Shown one piece after another: positions 23,801-35,551 of a stretch of 64,000 nt of DNA. Below the pieces are notes generated by a model that was not told the DNA's origin, searched no databases, and saw only the letters and a list, made by a program, of their open reading frames with translations. Origin of the DNA: Chloranthus sessilifolius. Taxonomy: Eukaryota > Streptophyta > Magnoliopsida > Chloranthales > Chloranthaceae. The stretch is from positions 49,119,185 to 49,183,184 of the forward strand of contig CM037598.1 of the NCBI GenBank assembly GCA_021018995.1. Direction: 5' to 3'. Both the position numbers and the translations under genes were made by a program. Each line of letters opens with the position of its first letter. Positions within the stretch are counted from its first letter, which is position 1.

Positions 23801-25300
23801 GGGGAGAGTAGCAGGTTTCCAAGAAGAGAAACTTGCTGATTGATTATGAGTTCCTTGCACAACATTTATTTCCTCAGAATTTGAGATACAAACTGTTTCT
23901 TCCTCAGAATTTCCCCAAGCATTTTTGACATCTGTGGTGAAATCTTCACACTGCAGAAACTGTTGTAAAGTCCCTTCTACCAGTTCATCCAATAGATCAA
24001 CATGAAAACATTCTTCAGAGCTGAATTGAGGCTGTGTGATTGCATTATAAACATTTAATTTTACCTTCATGTTTCCAAAAGAGACTTCCATAATACCAGA
24101 CCTACATTGAATGCAAGCATTTGCTGTAGCCAGGAATGGTCTTCCCAAAATGACAGGGATGGAAGTTTTGCTTTTGGTAGGTTCCATGTCCAAAACTAGA
24201 AAATCAGCAAGATAGAAAAATTTATCTACTCCCACCAATACATCTTCAATCATCCCAACTGACTTCCTTTCAGATCTGTCTGCTAGTTATAACACCACAT
24301 GAGTGGGTTTTAATTCTCCCAAACCTAGTTTCTCATATACAGAATATGGAAGTAGGTTGACACTAGCACCCAAATCTAAAAAAGCCTTTTCAATGGTATG
24401 TTCCCCAATAATGCAAGGGATTGTGGGGATTCCAGGATCTTGAAGTTTAGGAGGTGTGGCAATGGATAACACCTGATTAATTCTTTCCACAACAAAGACC
24501 TTCTTGGATAACTGTATCCTGGACTGTCTTTTGTGAGTGCAAACATCTTTCAGAAATTTTGCATATGCTGGAACTTGTTTGATTGCCTCAAGCAAAGGTA
24601 GATTTATCTTGACTTGCTTGAAAGTCTCCATCATTTCATCTATTTTTGTGTTTCCTTTATCAAAAGGGGAAACATATTTCATTGCATGAGGAAATGGTAA
24701 ATGAGGAACTAGTCCTTCATCTACAGCTTTGGAAGCGTTTTCAGAAACTTTTTGGATTTTTTGTTTTTCATTTGTTTGATTTTTCTGAGGTCCATCAGCA
24801 CCCCCACTGCTATCATTATGCTGCTCTTGCTGCATATCTTTATCATTTTCCTCATTTTTTTCTTCTTCAGTACCCACTTTGCTATTTATAATTCTTCCAC
24901 TTCTCAAAGTGGTGACAGTTTTTACTGCTTCATGTGAATTAGAAGTTTCTCCAACCATGAACTGTCCTTTGGGATTGTTCAAAGGTTGGCTGGGTAACTG
25001 TCCTTCCTCTCTTTTGGCCAAAGTATTTGAAAGCTGTCCCAATGTTTCTTCAATCTTCTTTATGCTCTGGCTGTGAAAATTCACAGTCTGAGTTAAAGAT
25101 CCTAAATTCTGGAGTGAATTTAGGACTTGATCTTCAAAAGAATGGGACTTGGAAGGGGTTTGATCTGGGGCAGATTGCTGCACAGGTTGTTGTGGAATGG
25201 GCTGCTTAAAATTTTGTTTGGCATAAAAATTCTGCTGATAAGGTTGTGCAGTTTTGAAAGTCATTTGGTTCTTTGGTTGTTGCTGCTGTTGTGATTGATA
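20849..25300 (-). pseudogene. pol of element B: protease, reverse transcriptase, RNase H, integrase (fossil)
   Basis: In order on the minus strand: aspartic protease with LGASVNLLPYSVYEKLG and VILGRPFLATANA; reverse transcriptase with CIDYRKLNAMTRKDHFPLP, FLDGYSGYNQIPV, RRMPFGLCNAPATFQRCM and the catalytic FMDDFSIYG; RNase H with YTTTEKELLAIVFALEKFR and FTDHSALKYLLS; integrase with DFMGPFPPS, the catalytic-region SDGGSHF and [15 protein letters not shown], then a C-terminal block ending in [12 protein letters not shown]. It would copy RNA into DNA and insert it. The RT motifs are of Athila type within Ty3/gypsy. It looks nearly whole with a few breaks. Confidence 0.92.
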
Positions 25301-26356
25301 ATTCCCTTGGTTCCACCTCAAATTGGGGTGTCCTCTCCATGGATATTCATTTGACTACATCTGTCCAAATGATTTAGCAGCATGAGCTTGTTCCACCATT
25401 AAATCTGGGAAGCTGTAGTCAATTGAATGAGTAGGGGACTGGCATATCAGACATGCCTCCTCTACTCTTGCAACATTTGGATTTTTAAGTGAGTCCATCA
25501 ATCTATCAAACTTTGTGGTTAAATTGTCCATCTTTCTTTCCAACTCATTCACCTCATAAATCTTCCCTTTGGTGGGTTGCTGATTGTTCAACCTAGCAAG
25601 ATTTTCAATATCTCTTGACAGAGATTCCTGTTGAGTTGAGTTTTCACCAATTACTTCAAATAAGTCCCAAACCTCCTCAACTATTTTTTACAAGTAAGTG
25701 CCTCCACAGGAGGCATCCACCATATTTTTGCCTTTTTGATCAATTCCTTGATAGAAGCTTTGAACCAGTTGCCATCTGGGAATTTGATGATGAGGACATT
25801 GCCTTAAAAGTTCCCTAAATCGTTCCCATTCTTCATGGAAAGTTTCAGTTGAGTTTTGTGAGAAAGAAATGATACTTTGTCTCAATTGATTTCTTTTAGA
25901 CATTGGGAAATATTTGGCTAAATATTGACACTGCAAATCATTCCAAGAAGTGATACTATTTGGTGCTAACATAGATAACCATGCCCTAGCTTTATCCTTT
26001 AATGAAAAAGGAAAGAGCCTAAGCATGGTTGCTTCTGGACCAAGTCCAGCTATGTTGAATGTGGTGCAAAGAGCCAAGAATTCATCCACATGTTTGTATG
26101 GATCTTCCTTACTCAACCCATGGAAGGAAGGAAGCATTTGGATAGTCGATGATTTGATCTCATAATTTCCTTCAACAGTAGGAAATTGAATGCAAAAGGG
26201 AGAATTATAAGCACCAGGTGCAAAGTAATCCCTCAAAAGTCGAGGTTCTTCACCCATAGTACCAGAATTCTGTGTTGTTTGTTTGGCTCGTAGTAGCCTT
26301 TCAACTTCTAAATTCAGTGGGGCAATCTCAGGGCTGAGAGTCCTCCTACCAAACAT
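25301..26356 (-). pseudogene. gag of element B (fossil)
   Basis: The start MFGRRTLSPEIAPLN matches gag starts in C and D. The capsid block contains FCIQFPTVEGNYEIK, EDPYKHVDEFLALC, LRLFPFSLKDKARAW, FPMSKRNQLRQSI and CPHHQIPRWQL, the usual Athila retrotransposon-gag domain. A Cys/His nucleic-acid-binding region and a Gln-rich linker towards the protease follow. The copy has few breaks. Confidence 0.9.
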
Positions 26357-26524
26357 ACAACTCAGAACAAAAAATCTGATTATTCACAAGAAACCTTGAA
26401 TTCCTTTTAAGTAGTTTCCTTCTTCAAAATTGGACATGAATAAGCGCTATAAACAATAGAATAGTTTAGTAATGATATAAAAAATAAAAGTAAAAACTTA
26501 GGTCTACCTATTTTAGAACAAATT

Positions 26525-26541
26525 CCCCGGCAACGGCGCCA
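26525..26541 (-). other. primer binding site of element B (tRNA-Asp)
   Basis: On the minus strand TGGCGCCGTTGCCGGGG, an exact complement of the 3' end of plant tRNA-Asp (CCCCGGCAACGGCGCCA), 6 nt from the LTR. Confidence 0.92.
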
Positions 26542-27075
26542 AAAACTTGTCGTTTCTTCTGTGTGTGCTTGATTTATTTGTGTTTTGAAAACAGGTTTGC
26601 AACTGCTAAGTTATAATGAATTTAAAATATTAAAAAGAGTAAAGAAATATCAGCACAGATAGAAGTGAATTAGCCTGCAAGATCAGGGTCAATTGTAGCA
26701 AGTTTTAAATGTAAGTGAGTAAAAGATCGTCCACAGAGAATTTGTCTAAAATGCAAGATAAACCTCCAGATCTGAGCTACCAGATCTGGCCTCTTATCCT
26801 ATCTAGAAAGTACATAAGATGGGAGGTTGAATATGTCACATTAACTAAATGATAAAAGTAAAAGTTAAACTAAATGATCCAGATCCGAGTTGGGGGAACG
26901 TTTCAGGTAAACTTGTAAAAAAAATGGAGAAGTAATATCTAACTTTGATTTGGTCCTTGAAACACAATGAGAATGACTGCCGATCAACAGAGAAATGATT
27001 CAATCATCATCTGGCTACAAGCACAGATGTAAGAGAAATAAATCTAACTCAAGGATTAGACTTAGGCTTATGGCT

Positions 27076-27107
27076 ATGGTCTGTCCACTTTAATGGCCAC
27101 AGACCAT
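27076..27107 (-). promoter_or_regulatory. 32-nt LTR leader hairpin, B 5' LTR
   Basis: The best copy: all nine outer pairs (ATGGTCTGT with ACAGACCAT) and all three inner pairs (CCA/TGG) form; bulge GG, loop TTAAAG. It lies 436 nt downstream of the TATA box. Confidence 0.85.
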
Positions 27108-27542
27108 CCAATAGTCTTTAATCCAAAGCCTTAGTTTAGAACAAGAAGCATCACTACAAATGCCGTGAGAGATTAGGTTACAAACACTAATTCTCACAGG
27201 ATTAATGAATCAAGGGAAATTGCATGAAAAATAGTAAATCTAAAGGAGTCTAATGCAATAAGGAGATCAGAGGGAACCCTTAACATGAGTCCAATTGAGA
27301 ATGTACGGTTTACAGCAACCTTTCCAAATCCACCGTTATAATTACAGAGCACAGCTTAAACAGCTCTCAGATTTGTAGTCTTGAATACAACTCTCTTTTG
27401 AATTACAGAAATATCTCACAGCTCTCAATTGCAAGTAAAAGTGAAGCTATTACAGGGATTTCAGACAAACTATCTGGTTTGGAAATGGGGGAATAGGAAT
27501 GAAACTCAAAATCTCGATGCCCAAATTGGGCAAATGGTTCGT

Positions 27543-27551
27543 CTATTTATA
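27543..27551 (-). promoter_or_regulatory. LTR TATA box, B 5' LTR
   Basis: TATAAATAG on the minus strand, between the TTCGAAAAG cluster and the leader hairpin. Confidence 0.65.
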
Positions 27552-27899
27552 GTTTTCCCTAAGTCCAGCTCAGATGTGTATCAACCAATCAGAAGTGCTC
27601 AGATCTGTATTGACCAATGGTAGTCGAGCACGAGGATCCAGATCTATTCTGGCTAATCAGAATTCCTCAATCTGGTTCAGCCAATCAGGTGAAAAAAAAC
27701 ATCAATTCTGTTATGCATTTTGAAAGTCTGTTAGAGTTTCTAGAAGTTCCCGCCAAGTTATTTCATCTCTGGGTGCTCACGTGGGGTGGAATATGCCTTC
27801 GCTTCATGCTTAGAATCCTCCGGAATGTCCCTAGGTTTTAAATTCATTGGGACGCGTGAAACAGATTACTGAATTGCCCTTGCAAAAGCTGGGAATCTC

Positions 27900-28125
27900 C
27901 TGAATACCTTTTCGCATAGCTTAGGGGACTTTTCGCAAGGTGTTGTAACTCCTGAAGCTCTTTTCGCAATGTTCGGTTACTGCTCAATTGATTTTCTTCT
28001 TCTTTTCAAAAGGTCAATCATCTCTTCAAGAGTTCGGTGCTCTTCAAAGCTAAGCTGAGTTTTAGTTCTTTTCGCAGAGTTCGTGTTCTTTGCGAGCGAT
28101 TCGTTCTTTTCTGAAAAGTACTCTG
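27900..28125 (-). promoter_or_regulatory. TTCGAAAAG motif cluster in U3, B 5' LTR
   Basis: Words include CTTTTCGCAT, CTTTTCGCAA (twice), CTTTTCGCAGAG, TTTGCGAGCG and CTCTTCAAAG, upstream of the TATA box. The cluster differs more from the other LTR than the rest of the LTR does. Confidence 0.5.
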
Positions 28126-28413
28126 TAGTGCATTTTTCTGTTCGAATTGCTCCATACTTCTTTTCTGGCTTTAGACCAGGTCTTTGCCTCTTCAATTCAG
28201 ACCTTTTAACAGTTAGTGAGGTTGTCTCTTCTCTTTCTTCCTTTGGATTTACATGGATTGTCATCTTTTTGGCACTTTTAAGCTGCTTTTATGGTTAAGC
28301 CTATCTTTATTGTTAGCTGCAACACAAGCACTTAAAACACTTATTTAGTTCTCTCAAAGGTCTATCAAGACTCAAGTTAAGGGGTGAAAAATGGTATTTT
28401 TCAGTTCTCAACA

Positions 28414-28418
28414 CTCTT
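28414..28418. other. target site duplication of element B, right copy
   Basis: CTCTT follows the LTR end TTCTCAACA and matches 14026-14030. Confidence 0.85.
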
Positions 28419-31140
28419 TCTCTCTCACTAGTGAGCAGGAGGAAGAATTATTGAGTGTTCTTAAGAAACACACAAAGGCAGTGGGGTGGACAATTGCTGA
28501 TCTAGGGGGACATTGATGTCTTAGTTTGCACACACAAAATTCATTTGGAAGAGGGTGCAAAACCCTATTGGGAGATGTAGAGGAAGCTTAATCCTCACAT
28601 GCAAGAGGTGGTCTTGAAGGAGATAGTAAAATTGTTGGATGCAAGGGTGATTTACCCTATTTCAGATTCAGAGTGGGAGTTGATGCCAGCGAGGGAGACA
28701 ACTGGCTAGAGAGTTTGCATTGATTAGAGAAAACTAAACTCCAAGACCAGGAAAGACCACTTCCCTCTCCCCTTCATTAACTAAATTTTAGATAAGCTAG
28801 CTGGGAAGGCATTTTATTACTTTCTTGATGGATACTCAGGGTATAACAAAATCCCTGTGTATCCTCAAGATCAAGAAAAAACCACTTTTACTTGTCCCTT
28901 GGCACCTTTGCTTATAGGAGGATGCCTTTTGGACTATGCAATGCCTCAGCCACATTTCAGAGGTGCATGTATATAATTTTTTCTGACATGATTGACAAGT
29001 TTCTGGAAATCTTCATGGATAATTTTTTAATATATGAGGATTGCTTTAACCAATGCTTGAGTCACCTTGACCTAGTTTTACAAAGATGTGAAGAAACTAA
29101 TTTGGCCTTAAGCTGGGAAAAGAGCCACTTTATGGTAGCACAAGTAATTGTGTTAGGCCATGTGGTCTCTCAGAGAGGAATAGAGGTTGACAAGGCTAAA
29201 GTAGACCTGATTTCACACCTTCCCCCACTCAGGGCTATCAAGCAAATCAGATCCTTCTTTCGACATGCTGGATTTTACAGGAGGTTCATTAAGGACTTCC
29301 GCAAAATTACAAAGCCATTGTGCCTCCTGCTGCGTCAGGATGTACCATTTGAATTCTCTGCTGAGTGTCTTAAGGCCTTTAAGGTCTTCAAAAAGTACCT
29401 TATCATTGCTCTTGTAATCTATGCCCCAGATTACCCACGCCCTTTTGAGCTAATGTGTGATGCATCAGACTTGTCCATAGGTGTTTTTTTAGGATAGAGA
29501 AAAGATAAACTGCCTGCAGTGATTTATTATGCCAGTAAAACACTAACTAAAGCTCAACTCAACTACAACACCACTGAGAAGGAGCTGCTTGCTGTGGTTT
29601 TTGATGTGGACAAGTTTAGACCCTACTTGCTTGGGTCTAAAATTAGTTTTTTTACTGATCACTCAGCCTTGAAATACTTGTTGGTCAAGAAGGATGTCAA
29701 ACCAAAGCTAATCAGATGGATCCTCCTATTGTAGGAGTTAAATCTTGAGATCAAGGATAAAAAAGGAGTTGAGAATGTGGTGGTTGACCACCTCTCTAGT
29801 ATTATTTTGGAAGAATGTGCAGTAGCACCAATCAATGAATTATTTTCAGATGAGAAGTTATTTGCTATGCAGTCTATTGTGCCTAGGTTTGCACACATTA
29901 TGAATTTTCTTGCTGTTGGTATGATCCCTCCTCACTAGTCCAAGATGGATAAAGTCCTATTTTTCTCTCAGGTCAAACATTTTCTGTGGGAGGATCCATA
30001 CCTATATAAGCATTGTGCAGATCAAGTTGTTAGGAGAAGTATGTCTGAAAGTGAGTTCCACAATATTCTTTCTATGTGCCATGAGTAGGCCTGTGGAAGT
30101 CACTTTAGTGATAAAAAGATAGCAGCAAAAGTTTTGCAATGTGGGTTTTACTGGCCCTCTTTGTTCAAAGATGCATACATACATTGCAAAGCCTGTGAGA
30201 GATGTCAAAGGTTGGGAGGCATTTTCAAGAAAGATTCAATGCCGTTGTAGCCCATCCTTGTGGTAGAACTTTTTGATATCTGAGGTATTGATTTTATGGG
30301 TCCCTTTCCTCCTTCTATAAGTTTCAACTTCATACTTGTGGCAGTGAACTATGTGTTCCAATGGGTGGAAGCCATTGCCACAAGGACCAATGACCAGGCA
30401 GTTGTCCTTAAATTTTTGAGGGACAATATTTTCTCAAGATTTGGCACCCCCATAGCTATCATTAGTGATGGGGGGAGCCATTTTTGTAGCAGGCCTTTTG
30501 AGAACCTACTCAAAAAGTATTCAGTTACACACAGAATTGCAACTCCCTACCATCCACAGACCAGTGGGCAAGTTGAAATTTCTAATAGAGAGATCAAGCA
30601 CATCTTGGAGAAGACTGTGAGGACAGAAAGAAAGGACTCAGCACAAAAGCTGAATGATACTTTGTAGTCTTATAAAACTACATATAAGACCCCTATTGGC
30701 ATGTCCCCTTTTAGGCTGGTCTATGGCAAGGCTTGCCACCTACCATTGGAGTTAGAGCATAAAGTCTACTGGGCTATCAAAACACTGAATTTTGATCTAA
30801 CTACTGCTGGTTCTCATAGAAAATTGTAAATGTCAGAGCTTGATGAATTGAGACTGGAAGCCTATGCAAATGACAAAATTTACAAGGAGAGATCAAAGGC
30901 ATTCTTTGATAAGAAACTAATGAGAAAGGACTTCAATGCTGCTACCAAGGTTTGGCTTTTCAACTCTAAATAAAAATCTTTCAATGAAAGTTAAATCCAG
31001 ATGGGATGGACCTTACACTGTCATCCATGCCTCCCCATCTGATGTTGTGGCGATCTTGGATCCTATGTCTTGGAAGATCATGAAAGTGAATTGTCAAAGG
31101 CTGAAACTTTGTGTAGAAAATTCAGTGCAGCCTCCTTAGG
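28414..31140 (+). pseudogene. pol of element A, right of the B insertion (fossil)
   Basis: It continues the polyprotein at the block with EQEEELLSVLKKHTKAVGW. It shows reverse transcriptase motifs (RRMPFGLCNASATFQRCM and a diverged catalytic box at about 29005), RNase H (FTDHSALKYLL), integrase ([32 protein letters not shown]) and the C-terminal block. It is a broken copy with many changes. Confidence 0.88.
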
Positions 31141-32513
31141 CCATTCACCTGCATGAACCTTCCATTGCTTAGTGATCCATAGTTCTGTACACTGTGTACC
31201 ATATTTGTTGAATTTGTGTTTTGTTTTATTTTAAAATCTATCATGTAGTGTTTTTATTGTGTGTTGATTTACTTATTTTATTCTGTTTTATTTTGAGTTC
31301 TGAGTTGTGATGTGATGTGCATGTGATGTCATCTAAATTTGATGTGCCTGGACCTGATGTTGATATGCATGTTCTATTTCTAGTTTAGTGGTTGAGGTGC
31401 TGTCAATGTAAATATCATGAATCTGATATAATTGAAAATCTGTAGCATTATGAATTTTTGAGGTACTTATGTTGGTAGTAGGCAATCACTTATAATGATG
31501 ATAGGGAGTACATTTGAAGGAAGTTGGTGCAGATGCACAATGGATAGGTGCATGTCAGTATTGATGCACTAGCCAATGTGCAATACTAAGAGAAAGGGTA
31601 AATTGGGCTGTCTCGTGAGGCTCTATGGCCTCAATTCCACATTCGTGAGCCACTTGAATAAATTGAAGGCTTTCTCATGGAGTTCTTATAGGAAAGGTGT
31701 TCCTCACGAGTGCTTCACGAGCAAGAGCACCTATTGAAGCCTGATATTGATCCTTGTGAGGCTCTATGTTATCAGCACCATGAGGCTGTGCAATGAACGG
31801 GACTCCGACATTGTTACTGCGCGAGAGCCCTGCTAGCGAAAACTCTAAAGCATGTAATGTTAACTGCCTTGCGAGGCCTTATTGCACTGAATGTTTGTTC
31901 CTTGTGAGGATAATAGCTAAGTTGCGTGAGGGATAATAAATGGCTTCGTGCGCTGTGACCATATTTAAAATATGCGAGTGACCTCGCGAGACCAATAGCT
32001 CTGCTAAATTCCACACCTCGCGAGGCATTCATCTTCTCTGTGACTTTATTTCTCGTGATATCTCACTTTAGAGCGCGAGAAGAGTTCTGCCCCACGAGTA
32101 CCTTGCGACAGCTTCGCGAGGCACGAGGTTCTCCACTTATACCTTGTGAAGTTCCTCATTTTCTCCATTCTATCTTTTTGCCCTAGCTACCACTGATAAC
32201 TCCCGAACTCCCGTCTCCCATCTTTCTTCTCTCCAGCCTAAACCACTACAACTCAACCACCTACCTCCTACAATTGTATTCTACAGCACCTTCTGGTGAT
32301 TCTGCATGTGATTTGAGGGAATTTGATCCACCATGCATCGTTTGAAGTGGAACCCTAACAATTGGTGGTAAAATTTCTCACTCTCTCTCAATTGGTTTGA
32401 TTGAAGATTAATTGAAAGTTAAGAGGAGAGGAATTTATCGGCATTACCTCCATTGGAGTGTGATCTATCTCCACTTTGCTTTTAAAGCCCTAATTTAGAG
32501 AAATTCAGTAGCC
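31141..32513 (+). other. post-pol region and leader of third ORF, element A
   Basis: Noncoding, 1.4 kb. It starts with the GTGTACCATAT block shared with element C and runs through T-rich DNA to the CGCGAG cluster (31605-32130). It then has a degenerate TATA-like TTATACC, a C/T-rich stretch (CATTTTCTCCATTCTATC) and the start of the third ORF. Confidence 0.7.
31605..32130 (+). promoter_or_regulatory. CGCGAG motif cluster before third ORF, element A
   Basis: Words include CCTCGCGAGAC, CCTCGCGAGGC, TTCGCGAGGC, TGCGCGAGAG, AGCGCGAG, TTGCGAGG and many CTCGTGAG or CACGAG variants. It has the same position relative to pol and the third ORF as in C and in the left fragment. Confidence 0.55.
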
Positions 32514-35500
32514 ATGGCCACGGGTTCAAAGTTCATTGACACATTGGCTGCCATGCTAAATCCCTCACCCACTGACAACCCTGTGGCAACTCAAAAATCA
32601 GTGAGAATTGCTAAGGCCTCCACTATGGAGACCTCTGAGATGCCTCCCCCACTGTTGAGCCCCAAGTGGAGCAACCTAAGAAAAGGGCAGCCCTTGTGAA
32701 GAAGGCCAAGGGTGTGGCCTCTAATGCCCAAGCTCAAAAGAAAAAGTCTGCTCCTAAGAAGAGGGCCAGAGACCACCCACCTACCAAAAGCCCTAAGAAA
32801 TCTAAGAAAAAGTAAAAAAAGGGCAAGGGTCTTGCCCCTGAGGTCCCTGAGGTTGCCCTTGAGGAGAAAGATAATGAGTACCTCAGGGTCCCTTCTGAAT
32901 TTGTGGCTTCAATTAAGCTTGAGGCAGAGACTATTTTTGACTAGGTTTTCTTTGAGAACCTACCAGAGACAACTGCCTCCATTGAATACTTAGCCAAGGC
33001 CACTTTGCTAACCCTGTTGAGGCCCCCACGACAAGTAGTCTTTCCTAGACTAGTGCAGTTGTTTTATCAAAATATAAGAGTGAAGACTGGGGATGATGGG
33101 AACTCAGCATTGCTGGTGCTGATAGACAAATTTGAGATGCTATTCAATCAGTCTGCAATAGCCGAGATACTTGGGATACCAGCCAAGTATAGCCCTAAGT
33201 GTGGCTTGGGTCCACCTTTGACAGCCACCATCCTAGAAATTGCTAAGAAGCCTACTAGAGGGATCACAGCCTCAGGGGTGTCCATTAGGAAGAGAGATTT
33301 ACACCCTAACCTAAGATTTATGGATGGGGTGCTTAGAAAAATATGTTTATTGCTCTGGGCACTAGCAGGAGAGGAGGTCTCCCATTGCTAATGCACTTTA
33401 CTCCTTCCACCTAAACCACTACATCGATGCAGCCAAGCTAATTTTTGATGGAATGAAAGATATACATGAGATGGTAAAGGATGAAAAGAAGCCCCATTCA
33501 TTGCCCTACTGCAGGCTTATTACAGCCTTGTTGAAGCTAGGGGGATACTAATTTCAGATGAATGAGGAGACCATTCCATTGAACCCCAACAAGTATGGAA
33601 AAAAGCAGTGGGGGATTTGTGGCACCACGATTGAAAAGAAGAAGAAGAGGGAAGAGCTCCTAGCTAAGGCAGCTCCCACAATTCAAGAAGCAGCTGCTAC
33701 TGCTACTGAAGTTGTTGCTGCCTTTGTTGCTGCCAGCTCCCAAGTAGCAACCTCTGCCATTGCCAGTTATGATGCCCTCTCTCAGGCAGCCCACTCAAGT
33801 GTCCCAGCCAACACTATCTTACCATCTCAGCCCATTACCTCATCATCCATAATCATGTCAATTCCCACGCCAGCTCCTACCTCAATCCCAGCCTCACAAC
33901 CCCCCATAGTTCCATCACCTCTACGACAGCCAATTTTATCCACTACCATAGCCTCCACAACCCAATTGATACAAACAGCCTCCATTACCACATCATCTAT
34001 ACCCATACCTTTACCCACCACCATACCAACCTCTACATCAACAATCTCTAAACATACTCTACCAATTTTCCCTGCACACCCTAGCTCAGCTGTCAAAGCC
34101 ACATATAAAAAGAAAAGGAAAAAATCCAAAGCCCACACAGAGCCCCAACCCACTTACATTTCCCAAACTTTCCCTACCCCCAAATCCATAGCCACACCAA
34201 ACCCTACCCTTGAAATCCCTCATAGCTCTCCAGCTACTTCACATCCGCCCACTACACCCTTTGAACCAGATACCTTTGAACCCTTGGGCCATTCCATTCC
34301 TTTTTCCCCTTCCCATGACCCCTTTGCATGAGGGTTACTCAGCTATGATGTCCTCTATCATAGGGGAAATAAATTATGAGTTCACCCCTCTCCCAGACTC
34401 ACCTCACCCTTCCCATTTTACCCCTCTTCTAGATTCCACATAGCAAACAAACTTTCACCATGCACCCACCTCTCCATTTCAATCAATTCCTCCCATCCAT
34501 CCGACAACCCCTGTCACCCCTGACCCCCTACCCCCAATCCTTAACCTACTCCTCTCCCATCAATCCCATGTGATGGCCAACACCCAATTCCAAACATCTA
34601 TGGAGGCCAACCTCCAAGCCATGTCCTCCACCCTCCAAAATCAGGCCTCAATTCAAATCAGTTTACAAGCCATCCAATCAACCTTGGCACTTTTAACCCA
34701 ATCATCACAACAGCCAACTATCCCTACACCCACCCATTTACCTACTCCACCCCCTTCTCCCCAACCCATAACCTTAGCTGTAACCTCTCTTGTTGTTGCA
34801 CCCATTGAACCTGTTCCCATTATCCCTCCAATTACACTTACAAATGCATCCACCCAAACAGACCCTGAACCTAAACCAGAACCCTAACATGCAACCCCAC
34901 CTATAGTAGCAACCTCTGATGCTGGCACAGATGTGGAATACCTCATACCCACCTCTTCAATAGCCTCCCTAATAGATCCAGAGGAAATAGACCTCACAGG
35001 ACATGTGCTTGAAGTCCCTTAGCCTTTCCCCTGTATATCCCCCCTACCCATGCCATCATCCATCCCTTCATCATTGTTGACTGGCCCTTCTTCCCGTGCT
35101 GAGCAACCTATACTACTTGGCTCTTCCTTTTACATACCTCCATACTTGCCATGTAAAATAACCCATATCTTAAAAAGGATGTCATTAAAGGCATGGCTGA
35201 CCTCAAAACCTCAATCAGGATGCCCTATGATGCGAAGATAAATCAAATGAAGCTGGATCACAAAATTGAGAGGCTGAGAATATCAAAGGGCTGGAAAGAA
35301 ATTTTGATTCAATTTGAAGCACAAAAGTGTACTGCAGCAATAGAGAAAATGAGAGCATATGCACTCGAGAAAAGGTTAGCTGCCTCTAGAGAGGTCACAA
35401 AGGCCACCAGGGAATTGCATGAAAGTAGAGTTGAACTTGTAGAAAAGAAGGCAGAAACACTCGAAAGGAGAGTTGCTGAAATGATTGCCAAAGAGCCTGC

Positions 35501-35551
35501 ACAAGCAGTTGAGACTACCCATCTTGCTACTACCCCTCCAGAACCTAGCTG
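32514..35551 (+). pseudogene. third ORF of element A (env position; putative plant transposon protein family)
   Basis: The start is MATGSKFIDTLAAMLN. Order: Lys-rich stretch with KKRARD and PKKSKKK, the family domain with FPRLVQLFYQNIRVKTGDDG, EILGIPAKYSP and RKRDLHPNLRFMDGVLRK, a long Ala/Pro/Ser/Thr-rich region (33680-34900) ending in STQTDPEP, then a C-terminal module with KGMADLKTSI, SKGWKEIL and a long charged coiled coil (EKKAETLERRVAEM). The same order is seen in B, C and F. I see no signal peptide or membrane segment. It is a fossil with several breaks; function unknown. Confidence 0.82.

Larger units (their letters stand above)
14031..28413 (-). mobile_element. element B: Athila-like LTR retrotransposon, nearly whole, inserted in element A
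   Basis: 14.4 kb. In its own direction: 5' LTR (26548-28413), perfect tRNA-Asp primer site, gag, pol (protease, reverse transcriptase, RNase H, integrase), post-pol motif cluster, third ORF, 3' noncoding region, polypurine tract, 3' LTR (14031-15881), with a CTCTT target duplication. The LTRs differ at roughly 2-4% of sites plus a few indels by eye, suggesting about one to a few million years at a rate near 1.3e-8 per site per year (older in a slow-evolving tree). All parts are present, with only a handful of breaks, so it is defective but by far the best preserved copy. Confidence 0.93.
26548..28413 (-). repeat. 5' LTR of element B
   Basis: 1,866 bp, TGTCGTTTC to TTCTCAACA on the plus strand. 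It aligns along its whole length with 14031-15881. Most differences are substitutions, with a few short indels inside the TTCGAAAAG cluster (27900-28125). Confidence 0.93.

Noticed and set aside
27076-27107. Leader hairpin as a kissing-loop dimerisation site
   Set aside because: Some loops contain TTAA, but others (TTCAAG, TTTGAG, TTACAG) are not self-complementary, so the loop does not support this by itself.
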